Below are positions 11,784-23,492 of a stretch of DNA of 64,000 bases, in pieces. The position numbers and the translations under genes are program-made. Each line of letters starts with the position of its first letter. The first letter of the stretch is position 1. Source of the DNA: Eucommia ulmoides (taxonomy: Eukaryota > Streptophyta > Magnoliopsida > Garryales > Eucommiaceae). The notes under the pieces are model-generated. The model had not been told where the DNA came from and did not search any database. It saw nothing but the letters and a program-made list of their open reading frames with translations. The DNA lies in assembly GCA_016647705.1 (NCBI GenBank), contig CM028328.1, positions 2,815,311-2,879,310 of the forward strand. Direction: 5' to 3'.

Positions 11784-11911
11784 GGGTCGCTGGTGCGACC
11801 AGTGGACTGGCCGCATGTGCGGCCAGCAGGGGGGTGTTCCCTCCTGCTTTTGGGTGCACCGAATTCGGTGCACCCAAAAGCTGGTGGGTGCACCGAAATT
11901 CGGTGCACCCA
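11784..11911 (+). repeat. LTR stem-loop cluster with a 36-bp perfect palindrome
   Basis: Positions 11846-11881 form a perfect 36-bp palindrome centred on gaattc. It is followed by a second ggtgcaccgaaattcggtgc inverted repeat (about 11888-11910) and preceded by ggccgcatgtgcggcc and a ctggtgcgaccag hairpin. The 3' LTR has the same palindrome at 23846-23881. The second inverted repeat in the 3' LTR differs in its centre by one base, and the neighbouring ggccgcacatgcggcc also keeps its symmetry. Confidence 0.9.
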
Positions 11912-11975
11912 CCCCTTTTTTTAATTTTTTTTCTACTTTTTGTTTTTTTTTTTGTTTTGTTGTCGGCAAGTTTCA

Positions 11976-12001
11976 CTTCATTCCTATAAATAGGAATGAA
12001 G
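11976..12001 (+). promoter_or_regulatory. LTR core promoter, TATA box at a hairpin apex
   Basis: The ctataaatag TATA box lies at the centre of a perfect 12-bp inverted repeat with a 2-base centre. It is the only good TATA box in the LTR and sits upstream of a GA-rich leader (gaggaggaggattttggga). Transcription would start a few tens of bases downstream, making the array part of the R/U5 leader. The start site is inferred, not seen. Confidence 0.65.
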
Positions 12002-12319
12002 GCTCACAAGGAGGAGGAGGATTTTGGGAGGGGAAGAAATTTTTTGAGAGAAATTTTTGTAAGGGAGAGGGGAAATCTGGAGAAAAATTTTGAAGAAAAT
12101 AATATTATTTTCATTTTATTGTAATTTTGAAGAAGAAAAATCTCCAAGAAGGTGGTAAATTTTCATCTGTTGTAAATCTTACTCTTATTTTTTTTTTAAG
12201 TTGTTATTATACTAATTTTTTTTTTAAATTAGATTTTTTTTTTCTTCCTTTATTATTTATTTATTTATTACTTTTTATTTTTTATTTTTTTTATTTTTTA
12301 ATTTTTTTTTTGAGTAAAT

Positions 12320-13230
12320 AATACGAGGTGAAAAATTCTCAACCTTCAATTTGAATGGCTAAAATTTAGAAGGGAATTACTCCCCTCGATGCGTGTGTGC
12401 GGGTGTTTTATTTAATTTGTATTAAATATAATGTGCTAACAATACGAGGTGAAAAATTCTCAACCTTCAATTTGAATGGCTAAAATTTATAAGGGAATTA
12501 CTCTCCTCGATGCGTGTGTGCGGGTGTTTTATTTAATTTGTATTAAATATAATGTGCTAACAATACGAGGTGGAAAATTCCCAACCTTCAATTTGAATGG
12601 CTAAAATTTAGAAGGGAATTACTCTCCTCGATGCGTGTGTGCGGGTGTTTTATTTAATTTATATTAAATATAATGTGCTAACAATACGAGGTGGAAAATT
12701 CCCAACCTTCAATTTGAATGGCTAAAATTTATAAGGGAATTACTCTCCTCGATGCGTGTGTGCGGGTGTTTTATTTAATTTGTATTAAATATAATGTGCT
12801 AACAATACGAGGTGAAAAATTCCCAACCTTCAATTTGAATGGCTAAATTTAGAAGGGAATTACTCTCCTCGATGCGTGTGTGCGGGTGTTTTATTTAATT
12901 TGTATTAAATATAATGTACTAACAATATGAGGTGGAAAATTCCCAACCTTCAATTTGAACGGCATAAATTTAGAAGGGAATTACTCTCCTCGATGCGTGT
13001 GTACGGGTGTTTTATTTAATTTGTATTAAATATAATGTGCTAACAATACGAGGTGGAAAATTCCCAACCTTCAATTTGAATGGCTAATTTTAGAAGGGAA
13101 TTACTCTCCTCGATGCGTGTGTGCGGGTGTTTTATTTAATTTGTATTAAATATAATGTGCTAACAATACGAGGTGGAAAATTCCCAACCTTCAATCAGAA
13201 CAGTCTAGGTTTAGAAGGGAGATCACTTCC
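12320..13230 (+). repeat. 120-121-bp tandem array in the 5' LTR, 7 full units plus a partial one
   Basis: Units begin aatacgaggtg at 12320, 12442, 12562, 12683, 12804, 12924, 13045 and 13165. The sixth is the variant aatatgaggtgg. Each holds caaccttcaatttgaa, gaagggaattactc and gatgcgtgtgtgcgggtg. The last unit degenerates after ccaaccttcaatc. Confidence 0.95.
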
Positions 13231-13628
13231 CTCAATGTGTGTGTATGTGTATATGTGTATATAAGGAGGATTTAAAAATAAAATAAAAACATTCGGATTT
13301 AAATTCTAATTGGACTTAATCGGATAAGGTACTGTCTTTGGACGGACGTCTTGGGGTGCTTGACACCTTCCCTGAGCGTAACTGACCCCCGAACTCTTTA
13401 AACGAATCTCTGGTTAGACCATATTATTTTCGGAGTCAAATTTTACTTAAGCCATTTTTTTTAAAATTATTTTCAAAAAAGAAAAATATGGTGACCTAGC
13501 ACATCATTTAAACCCAATGCTAGGTGGCGACTCCTTTTTCTAAAACAGGCTTAAATATATTTTAATGAGAAAATCGACGTTTTTAAAAACCCTTCTCGTT
13601 TTACCAGCGCCAAGCATATATAAACATA

Positions 13629-13630
13629 TA

Positions 13631-13697
<67 letters not shown>
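13629..13697. repeat. (TA)n microsatellite in the 5' LTR
   Basis: About 34 TA units. The same site in the 3' LTR (about 26019-26036) has only about 9, so the tract has changed length since insertion. Confidence 0.9.
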
Positions 13698-13701
<4 letters not shown>

Positions 13702-13741
13702 TTATTTTTTGTTTTCTCTGGAAAATCGGGGCGCGTTCAGC

Positions 13742-13759
13742 TGGCGACTCCGCTGGGGA
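13742..13759 (+). other. Primer-binding site
   Basis: TGGCGACTCCGCTGGGGA begins two bases after the LTR end. It starts TGG, complementary to a tRNA CCA tail, and resembles the tRNA-Arg-type primer site reported for Ogre/Tat elements. The exact tRNA is inferred. Confidence 0.75.
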
Positions 13760-14106
13760 TCGGCTGAGGGTCGAGCCCAATATGTCTGAATAAGTCCAAC
13801 TAATCTAAAGTCCGAATGTTAAATTTTGTTTTATTTTTTCTCTCAATTCAGTAAATAAGTTGTGATTTTTTTTATATCATTTATTTTTTATTTTATATAT
13901 ATATATATATATTTATTTTTTTTTTATTTTTTTTATTTTTTTTATTTTTTTTTTCCCTTATTTCCTCTCAGGCCCTTATATCGTTGTAAATCCTCTGACA
14001 AAAACAAAATTATCTTGTATCCATATTATCCCCTCAGGATTCTATGATACAAGACGAGAAAGGGTTTTTTTTTGTACTTGATGGATTTATGACGTCTGGG
14101 GAAGTC

Positions 14107-14140
<34 letters not shown>

Positions 14141-14432
14141 CACACCAAACAAGTTCAAAGTTTTCAATATCGGCAGGGAACGACAAAAAAAAAAAAAAAA
14201 ACAAAAAATAATAATAAAAAAAAATTTAATTAGTCGTTATCGAAATTGAAATCTTCGAATTAGAAAGGGCTTTAAGGCCACCTAAGACCCACGTGAACTA
14301 AAAAAATAATTTTTTTTTGTAGGTGAAAAAGAAAAGGACAAGACAAAGAAAATTGGTCCCAGAAAAGCAAATCCAGTTCCCCCCTTTCGAAGTCCGATCT
14401 TTACACGCAGTCGAGCACAGACTCATTCCAGG
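13760..14432 (+). other. Ogre-type 5' leader, non-coding
   Basis: Holds a short (TA)n near 13897, poly-T, and a 29-base poly-A at about 14110-14138. No ORF upstream of gag of the canonical Ogre kind is seen. Confidence 0.6.
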
Positions 14433-17400
14433 ATGACATCAGAAAGCAATCCCGAATCTCCTCGAACGACCCAGATAGCTCAGATGCAGGAAACTATTGA
14501 CAGGTTGATGGAAAGGATCAACGAACTTAGCCAACCTCAGGAGGTGCCTATTCCTCCGTCCAACGGGACTCCTGTGACTGAATCCCCAAATGGAAACCCT
14601 GCAAGTATCGGGATGGAGAACTCAGGGCCGAATCCGAACCACGTCGGCCCGAACTTTGCAGTACCGGTCTACTATGGACCTCAGATGGGCCCTCATCCTT
14701 TCGCCTATGGAGCTCCGACATATCCCATCCAAGGGCATGTCTATCAGGCCTCGCCAGAGGGCTCGGCCCCCGCCGCCCCGCAGATCCTCATTCACCCGGA
14801 GAGGGTCGTTGCTCCACCAAACAATTCAAATGATAGCCAATCGGCCCCGGCCATTGAAACTGAAAACAAAGAAGAGAATGACCCTCCACCGGCTTGGCTT
14901 CTGAAAATGGAGAAATTGGAGAAAACTATGGAAGAATGGCAAAAGGAGAAGCCGTCCAGGAAAGCGACGTACAAGGAGTTGTCAGCACCACCCGGGATTG
15001 TGTACCCGGAAAATTTCGTGGTTCCAGAATTCACAAAATATGATGGCACTGGCCCTCCAGAATGGCATGTCAGTATTTACAAAGAGGAGTTAGGAATTCA
15101 TGCTCGGAACGAAGACCTATGCCTAAAGATGTTTCGGAGATCGTTGAAAGGATCGGCTCTCAACTGGTACATGACCCTAGAGCTATCACAGATTAAAACA
15201 TTTGAAGATCTGGTAGAGGCCTTCTGTGAGCAATATGTGTACAATAGGGATGTCGCGCCAGACCGCAATACCCTCTACCAGATACTGAAAAATAAAGACG
15301 AAAGTTTCCGGAGGTATACTGCTCGTTGGAGGGAAGAGGCTGCCAAAGTTGTCCCTAAGCTGAGCGAGGAGGCTCAGTTAGAGATATTCAAGTCAATTCA
15401 GTCACCGCCGTTCTATCGAGATCTCTCAAGCATAGCAGTGGTTTCTTTTGGCGATGTGATCAAACAGGCCGAGGTGACGGAAGAAGGAATAAGGAGCGGA
15501 AAAATTAAAGGGGCCCAATCCAATCTGACGAAAAGGTCAGCCCCGCCAAAGATGAAAGAAAATGAAGTAGCTGTTGTCGTTTCCCCTCGGCAAACCCATT
15601 ACCAGAACTACCCCCAAACTTCTTGTCCCCAGAACTACCCGAACCAGAACAACCAATATCACAACTACCCTCCTCAAAATCGCCAAAACCAAAATTATCC
15701 TCAAAACCAACCCTATTCCCAAAGCCGCCCCCGCTATTACCAAAATATACCTCCCCCTTATCAAAACTACATTCCCCAATATTACCCTCAAGCCTACCCA
15801 ACACCCTCTTACCATACCTATCAACCACGCCCGAACACCCCACCTCAAATTCCTAACCGCACTCCAAGGTCAGGAACCCAATACCACCAAGACCTTCTAC
15901 CTCATGCTACTGGGAGAAATGTCCAGAACGACAACAGAGAGCTACAAGACCTTCCGGTCTCGATCACCGAGTTGTACCGGAATTGTTTGAAGCAGGGGAT
16001 GCTGACGCCCCTTCCATTCTACGAAGTTAAACCTGGGAGTAAAGCAGCTTCTTCAAATGCTTTCTGTGAATACCACTCGGGAACCAGAGGACATGCGACT
16101 GAGCAATGCTTTCAGCTAAAAGACAAAATCCGGGAGTTTATACGGACCGGAGCCATCACATTTCCTAAAAAACCTGAGGCCGGTACGCCAAATTGTCAGC
16201 AAAATCCGTTGCCTGAACACGCCTCCTCAGGAAGTGGCGTCAATCTAATTTTCACAGAGGAGGTCGAAGAAGAAGTTGATGTGATCGATATCGGTGGTGT
16301 TTATTTACACCCGGAGGTTCTCTACGGAGGGTTCGAATTACATCTAGAAAGGGTAGCCCAAAAACTGGAGAAATCTCTAGTTTTGTCTTTCCTAATCCAA
16401 AAGATGGTGGAAAATCTCAATAAGGTTCCGTGGAATTATGAGATCGTCGCTAAAACAGGAGAAGGAGAAGAATTGCCAATCTCCGTAGGAGAAACCGGTG
16501 GAATCACTCGGTCTGGAAGGGTGTATACGCCACAGGATTTGATAAGGATTTCTGTGAGAGAACCAAGAGGGGCCCTGAAAAAGCCAGTGTCAGAACCGGA
16601 GGCTCACGACTTCCTAAAGGCAATGAAGAATTCAGAATACAAGATAGTGGAACAACTCAGCAAAGTACCGGCGCAAATCTCGATACTCTCACTACTTCTA
16701 TCCTCAGAAGTACATAGACAGGCACTGCTGAAAGTCCTAAATGAAGCCTACTTGCCTAGCATGATCTCTCCGGAGAAGTTTGTCACTCTGGTCGAGCAGG
16801 TCCTAGGATCTAACACCATCACTTTCACAGATGACGAGATGGACGATGATGGAACAGGTCACAACAAGCCTTTGAATATCACGGTCGAAAGCCATGGAAT
16901 GTTCATAGCTCGGGTGCTGATTGACAATGGATCGGCACTAAATATCTGTCCTTTGTCGACCCTGGAAGAAATGGGGATAGATCTATCACAGGTTCGATCG
17001 TCTAAGACGGTTATCCGAGCATTCGATGGGGCTAGGAGAGATAGCGTTGGAGAGATTGACCTGCCAATTGAAATTGGTCCAATACAGTTCAATGCGAAGT
17101 TCCAAGTGCTCGACATACCTGCTTCGTACAACCTGTTGTTGGGGAGGCCATGGATCCATAACGCTGGGGCAGTGCCTTCATCTCTACATCAGAAGATCAA
17201 GTTTATCATTAATGACACACTGTACGTGATCAGGGCTGATTCAGATATCATACATTTCCATCAAGCGATAAGTCGGCATGTCCCGTTAACAGATGACGGA
17301 AAGGAGAAGGAGAAGATTGAAGCCTCCTATCACGTGTTCGACGTTGCGAATGCTACCTTTGTGAAAGAAGGAGGACACGGGATGACACCATCACTGTCTA

Positions 17401-17836
17401 ACACTGTGGCCTTCGTTGCTAAAGAAATGAAGTCTCGGGGTTGCATTCCCGGGAAAAGTTTGGGCAAGAATCTAGATGGAATTACAGAACCGATAGAAGT
17501 CAAGGAGTAGAAAGGGAGATTCAGATTGGGATACGAGCCGACAAAAGCAGACAGAGCGAAGTTCTTCCGGAAGAAGAGGGATGGATCCCCAGATAACCAG
17601 CCAATGAAAATTCCGCATATCCGGGTCACTTTCCCCTATCCAGCAGAAACCCTCAACAAAGGGAAGGAGACCGCAGGATTCAAGTTGCACCCTGAGAGAG
17701 TAATGATCAAAGAAGCTGTGAATGTAATCATGAGAGACGAGGCAGGGCCAAGTCATGGGTCTGGTATTCTAACCAAGGGAAAAGAAAAGCTGCAGAATTG
17801 GGATTCTTGTTCTCTCCCAATTCGCCAGGCGTTTCG
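14433..17836 (+). CDS. Ogre-type gag-protease ORF (interrupted by TAG at 17508)
   Basis: Encodes the capsid-like Gag and the aspartic protease. Residues ~200-350 are a retrotransposon Gag domain (YDGTGPPEWH, FEDLVEAFCEQYV, FRRYTARWREEA). Residues ~385-480 are rich in Q, N, Y and P. A CHHC knuckle starts at residue 545 (CEYHSGTRGHATEQC). The protease active site is D831 in IDNGSALN, with LLGRPWIH further on. Residues ~975-1023 carry a G-patch-like tail ending GKSLGKNLDG. An in-frame TAG at 17508-17510 stops the frame, after which it stays open to 17840 with family-like sequence (GYEPTKADRAKFF). I read the TAG as a nonsense mutation in this copy; programmed readthrough is less likely. The final TAA (17838-17840) overlaps the intron donor. 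The ATG at 14433 is the first in this frame and precedes the conserved Gag domain. Confidence 0.9.
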
Positions 17837-17990
17837 GTAAACTTAGGGAGATTTTCTGTTGGTCATCCCTCCATCCACCTTGCCTTCTAGATGGAAAGGG
17901 ATTTTGCTTTGTAATGGTTTTTTATATTTAATGAATGCAATTCTGTTTTATCCGACATATGGTTTAAATGTTTAAATTTTATGCTTTCAG
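17837..17990 (+). other. Intron between gag-pro and pol (154 bp)
   Basis: The donor is TTTCG|GTAAAC and the acceptor is TATGCTTTCAG|GATG; the interior is T-rich. Splicing joins two spare bases of the gag-pro frame (CG) to the G at 17991, giving CGG, then ATG of pol in frame. Without splicing, the donor itself supplies the stop codon (CGG TAA). Introns at this position are known in Ogre elements. That splicing occurs here is inferred. Confidence 0.8.
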
Positions 17991-20900
17991 GATGTCTAAA
18001 ACACCAGTGTATGATGCATGCGATATAACTGAGCCAGAGTGCGATAAGTATGATTTCAATACAGAACCAGACCATAACCCGATGGAAGTGGAAGCAGAAG
18101 ATGACTCTTGCCAGCCAGACGATGGTGAGATCCGAAAAGCTTTCATGGAGTTCGAGAACAAGCCGATTCCCAGTAACGATGAGACCGAGTTGATAAACTT
18201 GGGGACCTCGGAAGAGTTGAAGGAAGTAAAGATTGGATCAGCCCTCATGACTCTGGAAAAGAAAGAGTTGACAACGCTCTTAATTTCCTACCAAGATATC
18301 TTTGCCTGGTCTTACGATGACATGGTAGGACTGGACAAGAGTGTCGTTGCCCATAAGCTGCCGCTAAAGCCGGGGAGTGTACCAGTCAAACAAAAGTTGA
18401 GGAAACTGAGGCCCGCTGTCAGCCTCGAGGTCAAGGAGGAGATCGTGAAGCAATTCAATGCCCGAATTATTGAAGTCTGTAACTACAGTGAATGGCTCTC
18501 AAATGTCGTTCCCGTGCCAAAGTCCTCAGGAAAAATCAGAGTCTGCGTGGACTATCGTGATCTCAACCGGGCGAGTCCAAAAGATGATTTTCCACTACCA
18601 AACATTCACATCATCATCGACAATACTGCGGGGCGAAAGCTCTATTCTTTCGCCGATGGGTTCTCTGGCTATAATCAGATTCTGATGGATGAGAAAGATC
18701 GAGAAAAGACAGCCTTCACTACCCCATGGGGAGTCTTTTGCTATAGGGCGATGCCTTTCGGTCTCAAAAACGCCGGGGCAACATACCAAAGAGCAATGAC
18801 GACCCTCTTTCATGATATGATGCACAAGGAGATGGAGGTATATGTAGATGACATGATCGTTAAATCACAAGAGAACGAGGATCATCTCTACCATTTGAAA
18901 AAGGTGTTCGACAGACTTCGAAAGTACCAGCTCAAGCTCAATCCAGCAAAATGCGCGTTTGGGGTGGCTTCCGGAAAACTTCCTGGTTTCATGGTAAATC
19001 GCCATGGAATCGAGATTGATCCTGCAAAGACGAAGGCCATTCGTGAGATGCCGCCACCGAGAAATGAGAAAGAAATCCGAGGTTTTCTGGGGCAATTAAA
19101 TTTCATAGCCCGATTCATCTTCCAACTCACTGCCACTTGTGAGCCAATCTTCAAGCTACTTCGAAAAGAAAGTGACGGGCGATGGAATGCAGATTGCCAG
19201 AATGCCTTGGAGAAAATTAAAGTCTATCTAACGAACCCTCCCGTTCTAGTGCCGCCTCGGGAGAAGGTTCCGTTATTACTATATTTGTCGGTTCTCTACT
19301 CCTCCATGGGAGCTATTCTTGGGCAACTCGATAAATCTGGAAAGAATGAGCAAGCCATCTACTACCTCAGCAAGCGTTTCACGAAGTATGAGGAAAATTA
19401 TACCTTGCTGGAGAGGACCTGTTGTGCATTGGCTTGGTCCGCTCAAAGACTGCGCCATTATATGCTCCCACTGACTACCTACTTGATAGCCAGGATGGAT
19501 CCCTTAAAATACATCTTCGAGAAGCCGATTCTGTCAGGAAAAGTTGCAAAATGGCAGATGCTGCTGACGGAGTTCGATATCATCTACAAGACCCAAAAGT
19601 CAGTGAAGGGTCAGGCGATAGCAGATCAGTTGGCTAGTTGTCCAGCTCAAACGGATAACCAGCCTCTTGAGACGCTATTCCCTGACGAGTCGATTCATGC
19701 GGTGGATGAAGAAAATGAGGAAACAGTCTGGAAAATGTATTTTGATGGAGCAGTGAACTCTCGAGGGGCCGGAATCGGAGCCGTTCTGGTTTCTCCGGGC
19801 AAACAGCATTATCCAGTGGCTTCCAAGTTGAAGTTCCAGAGCACAAATAATCGAGCTGAGTACGAAGCCTGTATTTTGGGACTCCAGCTGGCTGTCGATA
19901 TGAAAATTAAAGAATTGCTAGTGTTCGGAGATTCTGAGCTGATAATCAATCAGGTGACGGATAAATATGCCACGAGAGATCCGACCTTGATAGCCTATAA
20001 CAATCACCTCCTGAAGTTGTGCGAGAAATTTACAATAATAGAATTTGAAAGCATACCGAGGCTAAAAAATGACTTCGCCGATGCCTTAGCTACCTTGGCA
20101 TCTATGATATCTATCACTCGAGAGGATGATGATATCATTCCGGTAGTGATCCGAGTTCAACGCCGACCGGCCCATTGCTGCCAGCTTGAATCTGAGCTAG
20201 CCAAAGACCCGTGGTACCATGACATAAAGAACTTTCTGAAAAATCAGGAGTATCCGGAAGGGGCATCAAGTGTTGATCGGAAAACTCTCCGAAGGTTAGC
20301 AGGCCAATTCTTCCTAAGCGGGGAGACACTGTACAAACGCTCCCCTGACATGGGCCTGTTGAGATATGTTGGAGTCGAAGAGGCCATCCAGTTGATGAAA
20401 GAGGTCCATGGTGGCATATGTGGACCTCACATGAGCGGCTTCATGCTTGCCAAGAAGATCCTGAGGACCGGTCATTTTTGGCTAACGATGGAAAGCGACT
20501 ACGTGCAGTTTGTTCGAAGATGCCATAAGTGTCAGATTCATGGTGATCAAATCCATGTCCCACCTTCGCACCTTTATTGCTTGGCGGCCCCATGGCCCTT
20601 CTCAATGTGGGGTATGGACGTTATTGGGGAAGTTACCCCTAAGGCGCCGAGTGGTCATCGCTTTATCCTGGTGGCGATTGATTATTTTTCCAAGTGGGTA
20701 GAAGCCGTTTCCTTAACCCGAGTGACTCAAAAGATAGTAGCTCGATTCATCAAAGAAAATATTGTGTCAAGATACGGTTTGCCGCAAACATTGATAACCG
20801 ACAATGCTAAAAACCTGAAGGGTTCAAAAATACAGAAAATATGTCAGCAGTTCAAGATCGAGCACAAAAACTCAGCGCCTTACCGTCCAAAAATGAATGG

Positions 20901-21459
20901 AGCAGTGGAAGCCGCCAACAAAAATATAAAGAAAATTCTCCGGAAGATGATTGACAATTATAAAGAGTGGGATGATATGCTGCCATATGCTTTGATGGCT
21001 TATCGAACCTCGGTTCGGACCTCGACAGGGGCAACCCCCTATTCTCTGGTTTATGGCACAGAAGCAGTGATACTAGCCGAGGTGGAAATTCCATCTCTAC
21101 GAGTGCTCATAGAGGCCGAGCTTGATGAAACTGAATGGGTACAACAACGGTTGGACCAACTTTGTTTAATCGATCAAAAGCGGCTGACAGCGATATGCCA
21201 CGGACAGTGTTACAGACAGAGGATTACTAGAGCTCATGATAAACGGGTATACCCTAGAGTCTTCAAGGTCGGTGAGTTAGTATTGAAGAAAATCTTTCCT
21301 TTCCAAGATGAAGCTAAGGGTAAGTTCGCGCCAAATTGGAAAGGTCCTTTTGTTGTTCATAAGGCTTTGAGCAGTGGAGCGTTGATTCTCCAGGAAATGG
21401 ATGGTGATGTATTTCCCGAGCCCCTAAACTCGGATTCTGTAAAGAAATACTTTGCCTAA
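17991..21459 (+). CDS. Ogre-type pol: RT, RNase H, archaeal-type RNase H, integrase
   Basis: Numbered from the ATG at 17992 (1155 residues). Reverse transcriptase spans ~130-290, with VCVDYRDLNRA and the catalytic YVDD at 284-287. A first RNase H region lies at ~430-540. A second, archaeal-type RNase H starts at ~582 (YFDGAV, D585; NNRAEYEA; FGDSELI). Integrase has an HHCC finger (HGGICGPH and CHKC, about 20407-20532) and a DDE triad at D876, D937 and E973, with 60 and 35 residues between them, i.e. the DD35E spacing. There is no chromodomain. The frame is uninterrupted and catalytic residues look intact. It would be translated as part of a spliced Gag-Pro-Pol, since the ATG lies one base after the splice acceptor. 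Confidence 0.93.
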
Positions 21460-22200
21460 TAAATGTCCTTATTTTCTAAGTAAGTTTATTTCAATTTGTG
21501 ATTATCTGTTGCTTCCAAAAAAAAAAAGAAAAAAAAAATACGGCTCGAACATGGTGAAAACTCGAAAGGGCGCTATGAGAAAAATGTAGAGACCGTGTCG
21601 CAAAAAAAAAAAAAAAAAAAAAAAAAAAAGAAAGAAGAAGAAGAAGAACAGTTAGATCACTCCTAGGGGCATTTTTGGAATTCCCACTACGGTTGACTTC
21701 CATTGACCATAAGACTTTTCTGTGTTCGGAACTTGATGGATTTGAGCAAGAGTTGGAATCTGTGAAAAGGAACATCGAATATGGCTCAAATTTGCATTGA
21801 AATCATACTTGTCAGACAATCCGGCTTGAAATCTCGCAGTCAACATATCTGGTGATAAAGATACCTGTTTGGGGTAAGGTTTTACACGTTTTCCCATATT
21901 TGGTTAAATCAGTTTTGTAGGATTTGAAAAATACAAAGCAAGAAGGAGTATGTGATTCTCCTAAGCACTGAGGATGCCTAGTAGAAAAGAGAAAGTGAGA
22001 ATTGGCGGGTGCAGAGAAATAAAGGCTGATAGGGATGTTGTCCAAAAAAAAAACCAGACCCTGCCAACAACCCGAAGAAAACCTCCAGAAAGTACATCTC
22101 TAAGATTGACGGAGGGACGAGACGGAAAAATCTCCCGATACTGTCTCGTGACCCGAGAAAGTCAAGCGCCATCAAATGAGGGATTGCGACGGAAAAGGGG

Positions 22201-22484
22201 GGACGAAATTGCGAGTCGTAAAGAGTGACAAGTTTTTCAAACTAAATTTTCGTATTACATGTATTTTTTGTTCAATTACAGGGTTTTCAAAGGACATGGA
22301 AGCATGGATTTCTCTCTCACAAAGTCTTCTTACCTTCCGGTTGGACGGAATTGCGAGTTGTAAAGAGTGACAAGTTTTTCAAACTAAATTTTCGTGTTAC
22401 ATGTGTTTTTGTTCAATTACAGGCTTTTCAAAGGACATGGAAGCATGGATTTCTCTCTCACAAAGACTTCTTACCTTCCGGTTC
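22201..22484 (+). repeat. 142-bp tandem duplication in the Ogre 3' region
   Basis: Units at 22201 and 22343 share gcgagt(c/t)gtaaagagtgac, ttcaattacagg and ggaagcatggatttctctc. They differ at a few positions. Each carries a ttcaattacag splice-acceptor-like string. Confidence 0.9.
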
Positions 22485-22771
22485 AAATTAGAAACTTTTT
22501 ATTGCTGAAAGTTCCAAAGCTCTAAATGAGCGTCCAGGTATGCGTTTTGCCCTGAAAAGGGCGAAAAGTGAACTACGCCAAACTTGATCCTCGGTATAAT
22601 ACTAAGGTACGCAGGCAATCTATAAATGTTTGGTCATCTGAGAGTTCGGCTGGGGCACATTTATATCTTTACTCTCTCATTCTGGCTCAGTCACAAGTTG
22701 GGGCATATTTTATACTCTTGAACTTTCTTTAAGCCCCTGGCCAAGAGGGCTGGGGCATGAATAATTTTTAT

Positions 22772-23365
22772 TACTCTAAGCGATCCTCTAAACGGACACG
22801 TGTTCGTCATGAGTATTGTCATGAGTCATTTTTTATTACTCTAAACAATTCTCTAAATGGACACATGTTCGTCATGAGTACCATCATGAATCATTTTATT
22901 ACTCTAAACGATCCTCTAAACAGACACGCGTTTGTCATGAGTATCGTCATGAGTCATTTTTTATTATTCTAAACGATCCTCTAAACAGACACGTGTTCGT
23001 CATGAATATCGTCATAAGTCATTTTTATTACTCTAAACAATCCTCTAAACGGACACGTGTTTGTCATGAGTATCGTCAGGAGTCATTTTTTTTACTCTAA
23101 ACAATCCTCTAAATAGACACGTGTTCGTCATGAGTATCGTCAGGAGTCATTTTTTTTTTACTCTAAACAATCCTCTAAACAGACACGTGTTCGTCATGAG
23201 TATCGTCAGGAGTCATTTTTTTATTACTCTAAACAATCCTCTAAACGGACATTTGTTTATCATGAACATCGTCATGAGTCATTCTCTTATTTTTCTAAAT
23301 GGACACTTGTTCGTCATGAGTCTTCTTTTATTACTCTAAACGTACGCTTGTTCGTCATGAGTCAT
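22772..23365 (+). repeat. ~64-bp tandem array in the Ogre 3' region
   Basis: About eight full and two shortened units built on tcctctaaac(g/a)gacacgtg followed by ttcgtcatgagtatcgtca. Unit cores lie near 22784, 22847, 22911, 22976, 23038, 23104, 23168, 23235, 23293 and 23333. Most units contain a cacgtg palindrome. Confidence 0.93.
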
Positions 23366-23478
23366 TTTATTTTATTTGTTCTATTATTAGAAAATAAACT
23401 AAAAAATAAATAAAATAAAAATGGGACGATCAAAATGACGTGGTCTTTTATCTTTGTCAAGCAAGTGAACTTGCATGA

Positions 23479-23490
23479 CAAAGAGGGGTA
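23479..23490 (+). other. Polypurine tract
   Basis: caaagagggg immediately upstream of the 3' LTR, the expected plus-strand priming site. Confidence 0.8.
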
Positions 23491-23492
23491 GC

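Larger units (their letters stand above)
11486..13739 (+). repeat. 5' LTR of the Ogre-type element
   Basis: Starts TGTAGACACGGC and ends GGGGCGCGTTCA. It contains, in order, an AT-rich head, a stem-loop cluster (11785-11920), the TATA region (11976-12001), a pyrimidine-rich stretch, a 120-bp tandem array (12320-13230), and a (TA)n tract (13629-13697). It has 8 array starts against 11 in the 3' LTR. Confidence 0.93.
21460..23478 (+). other. Long non-coding 3' region of the Ogre-type element
   Basis: About 2 kb between pol and the polypurine tract, without a supported ORF. It contains A-rich tracts (21515-21540, 21601-21640), a 142-bp tandem duplication and a ~64-bp tandem array, listed separately. 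Such repeat-rich 3' regions are typical of Tat/Ogre elements. Confidence 0.8.

Noticed and set aside
11643-12093. Several overlapping ORFs on both strands of each LTR
   Set aside because: They come from the palindromic stem-loop cluster, which reads open in many frames; the same is seen at 23643-23989.
12320-13230. Regular direct repeats that could suggest a CRISPR array
   Set aside because: Contiguous 120-bp tandem units with no spacers, in both LTRs of a plant retrotransposon.
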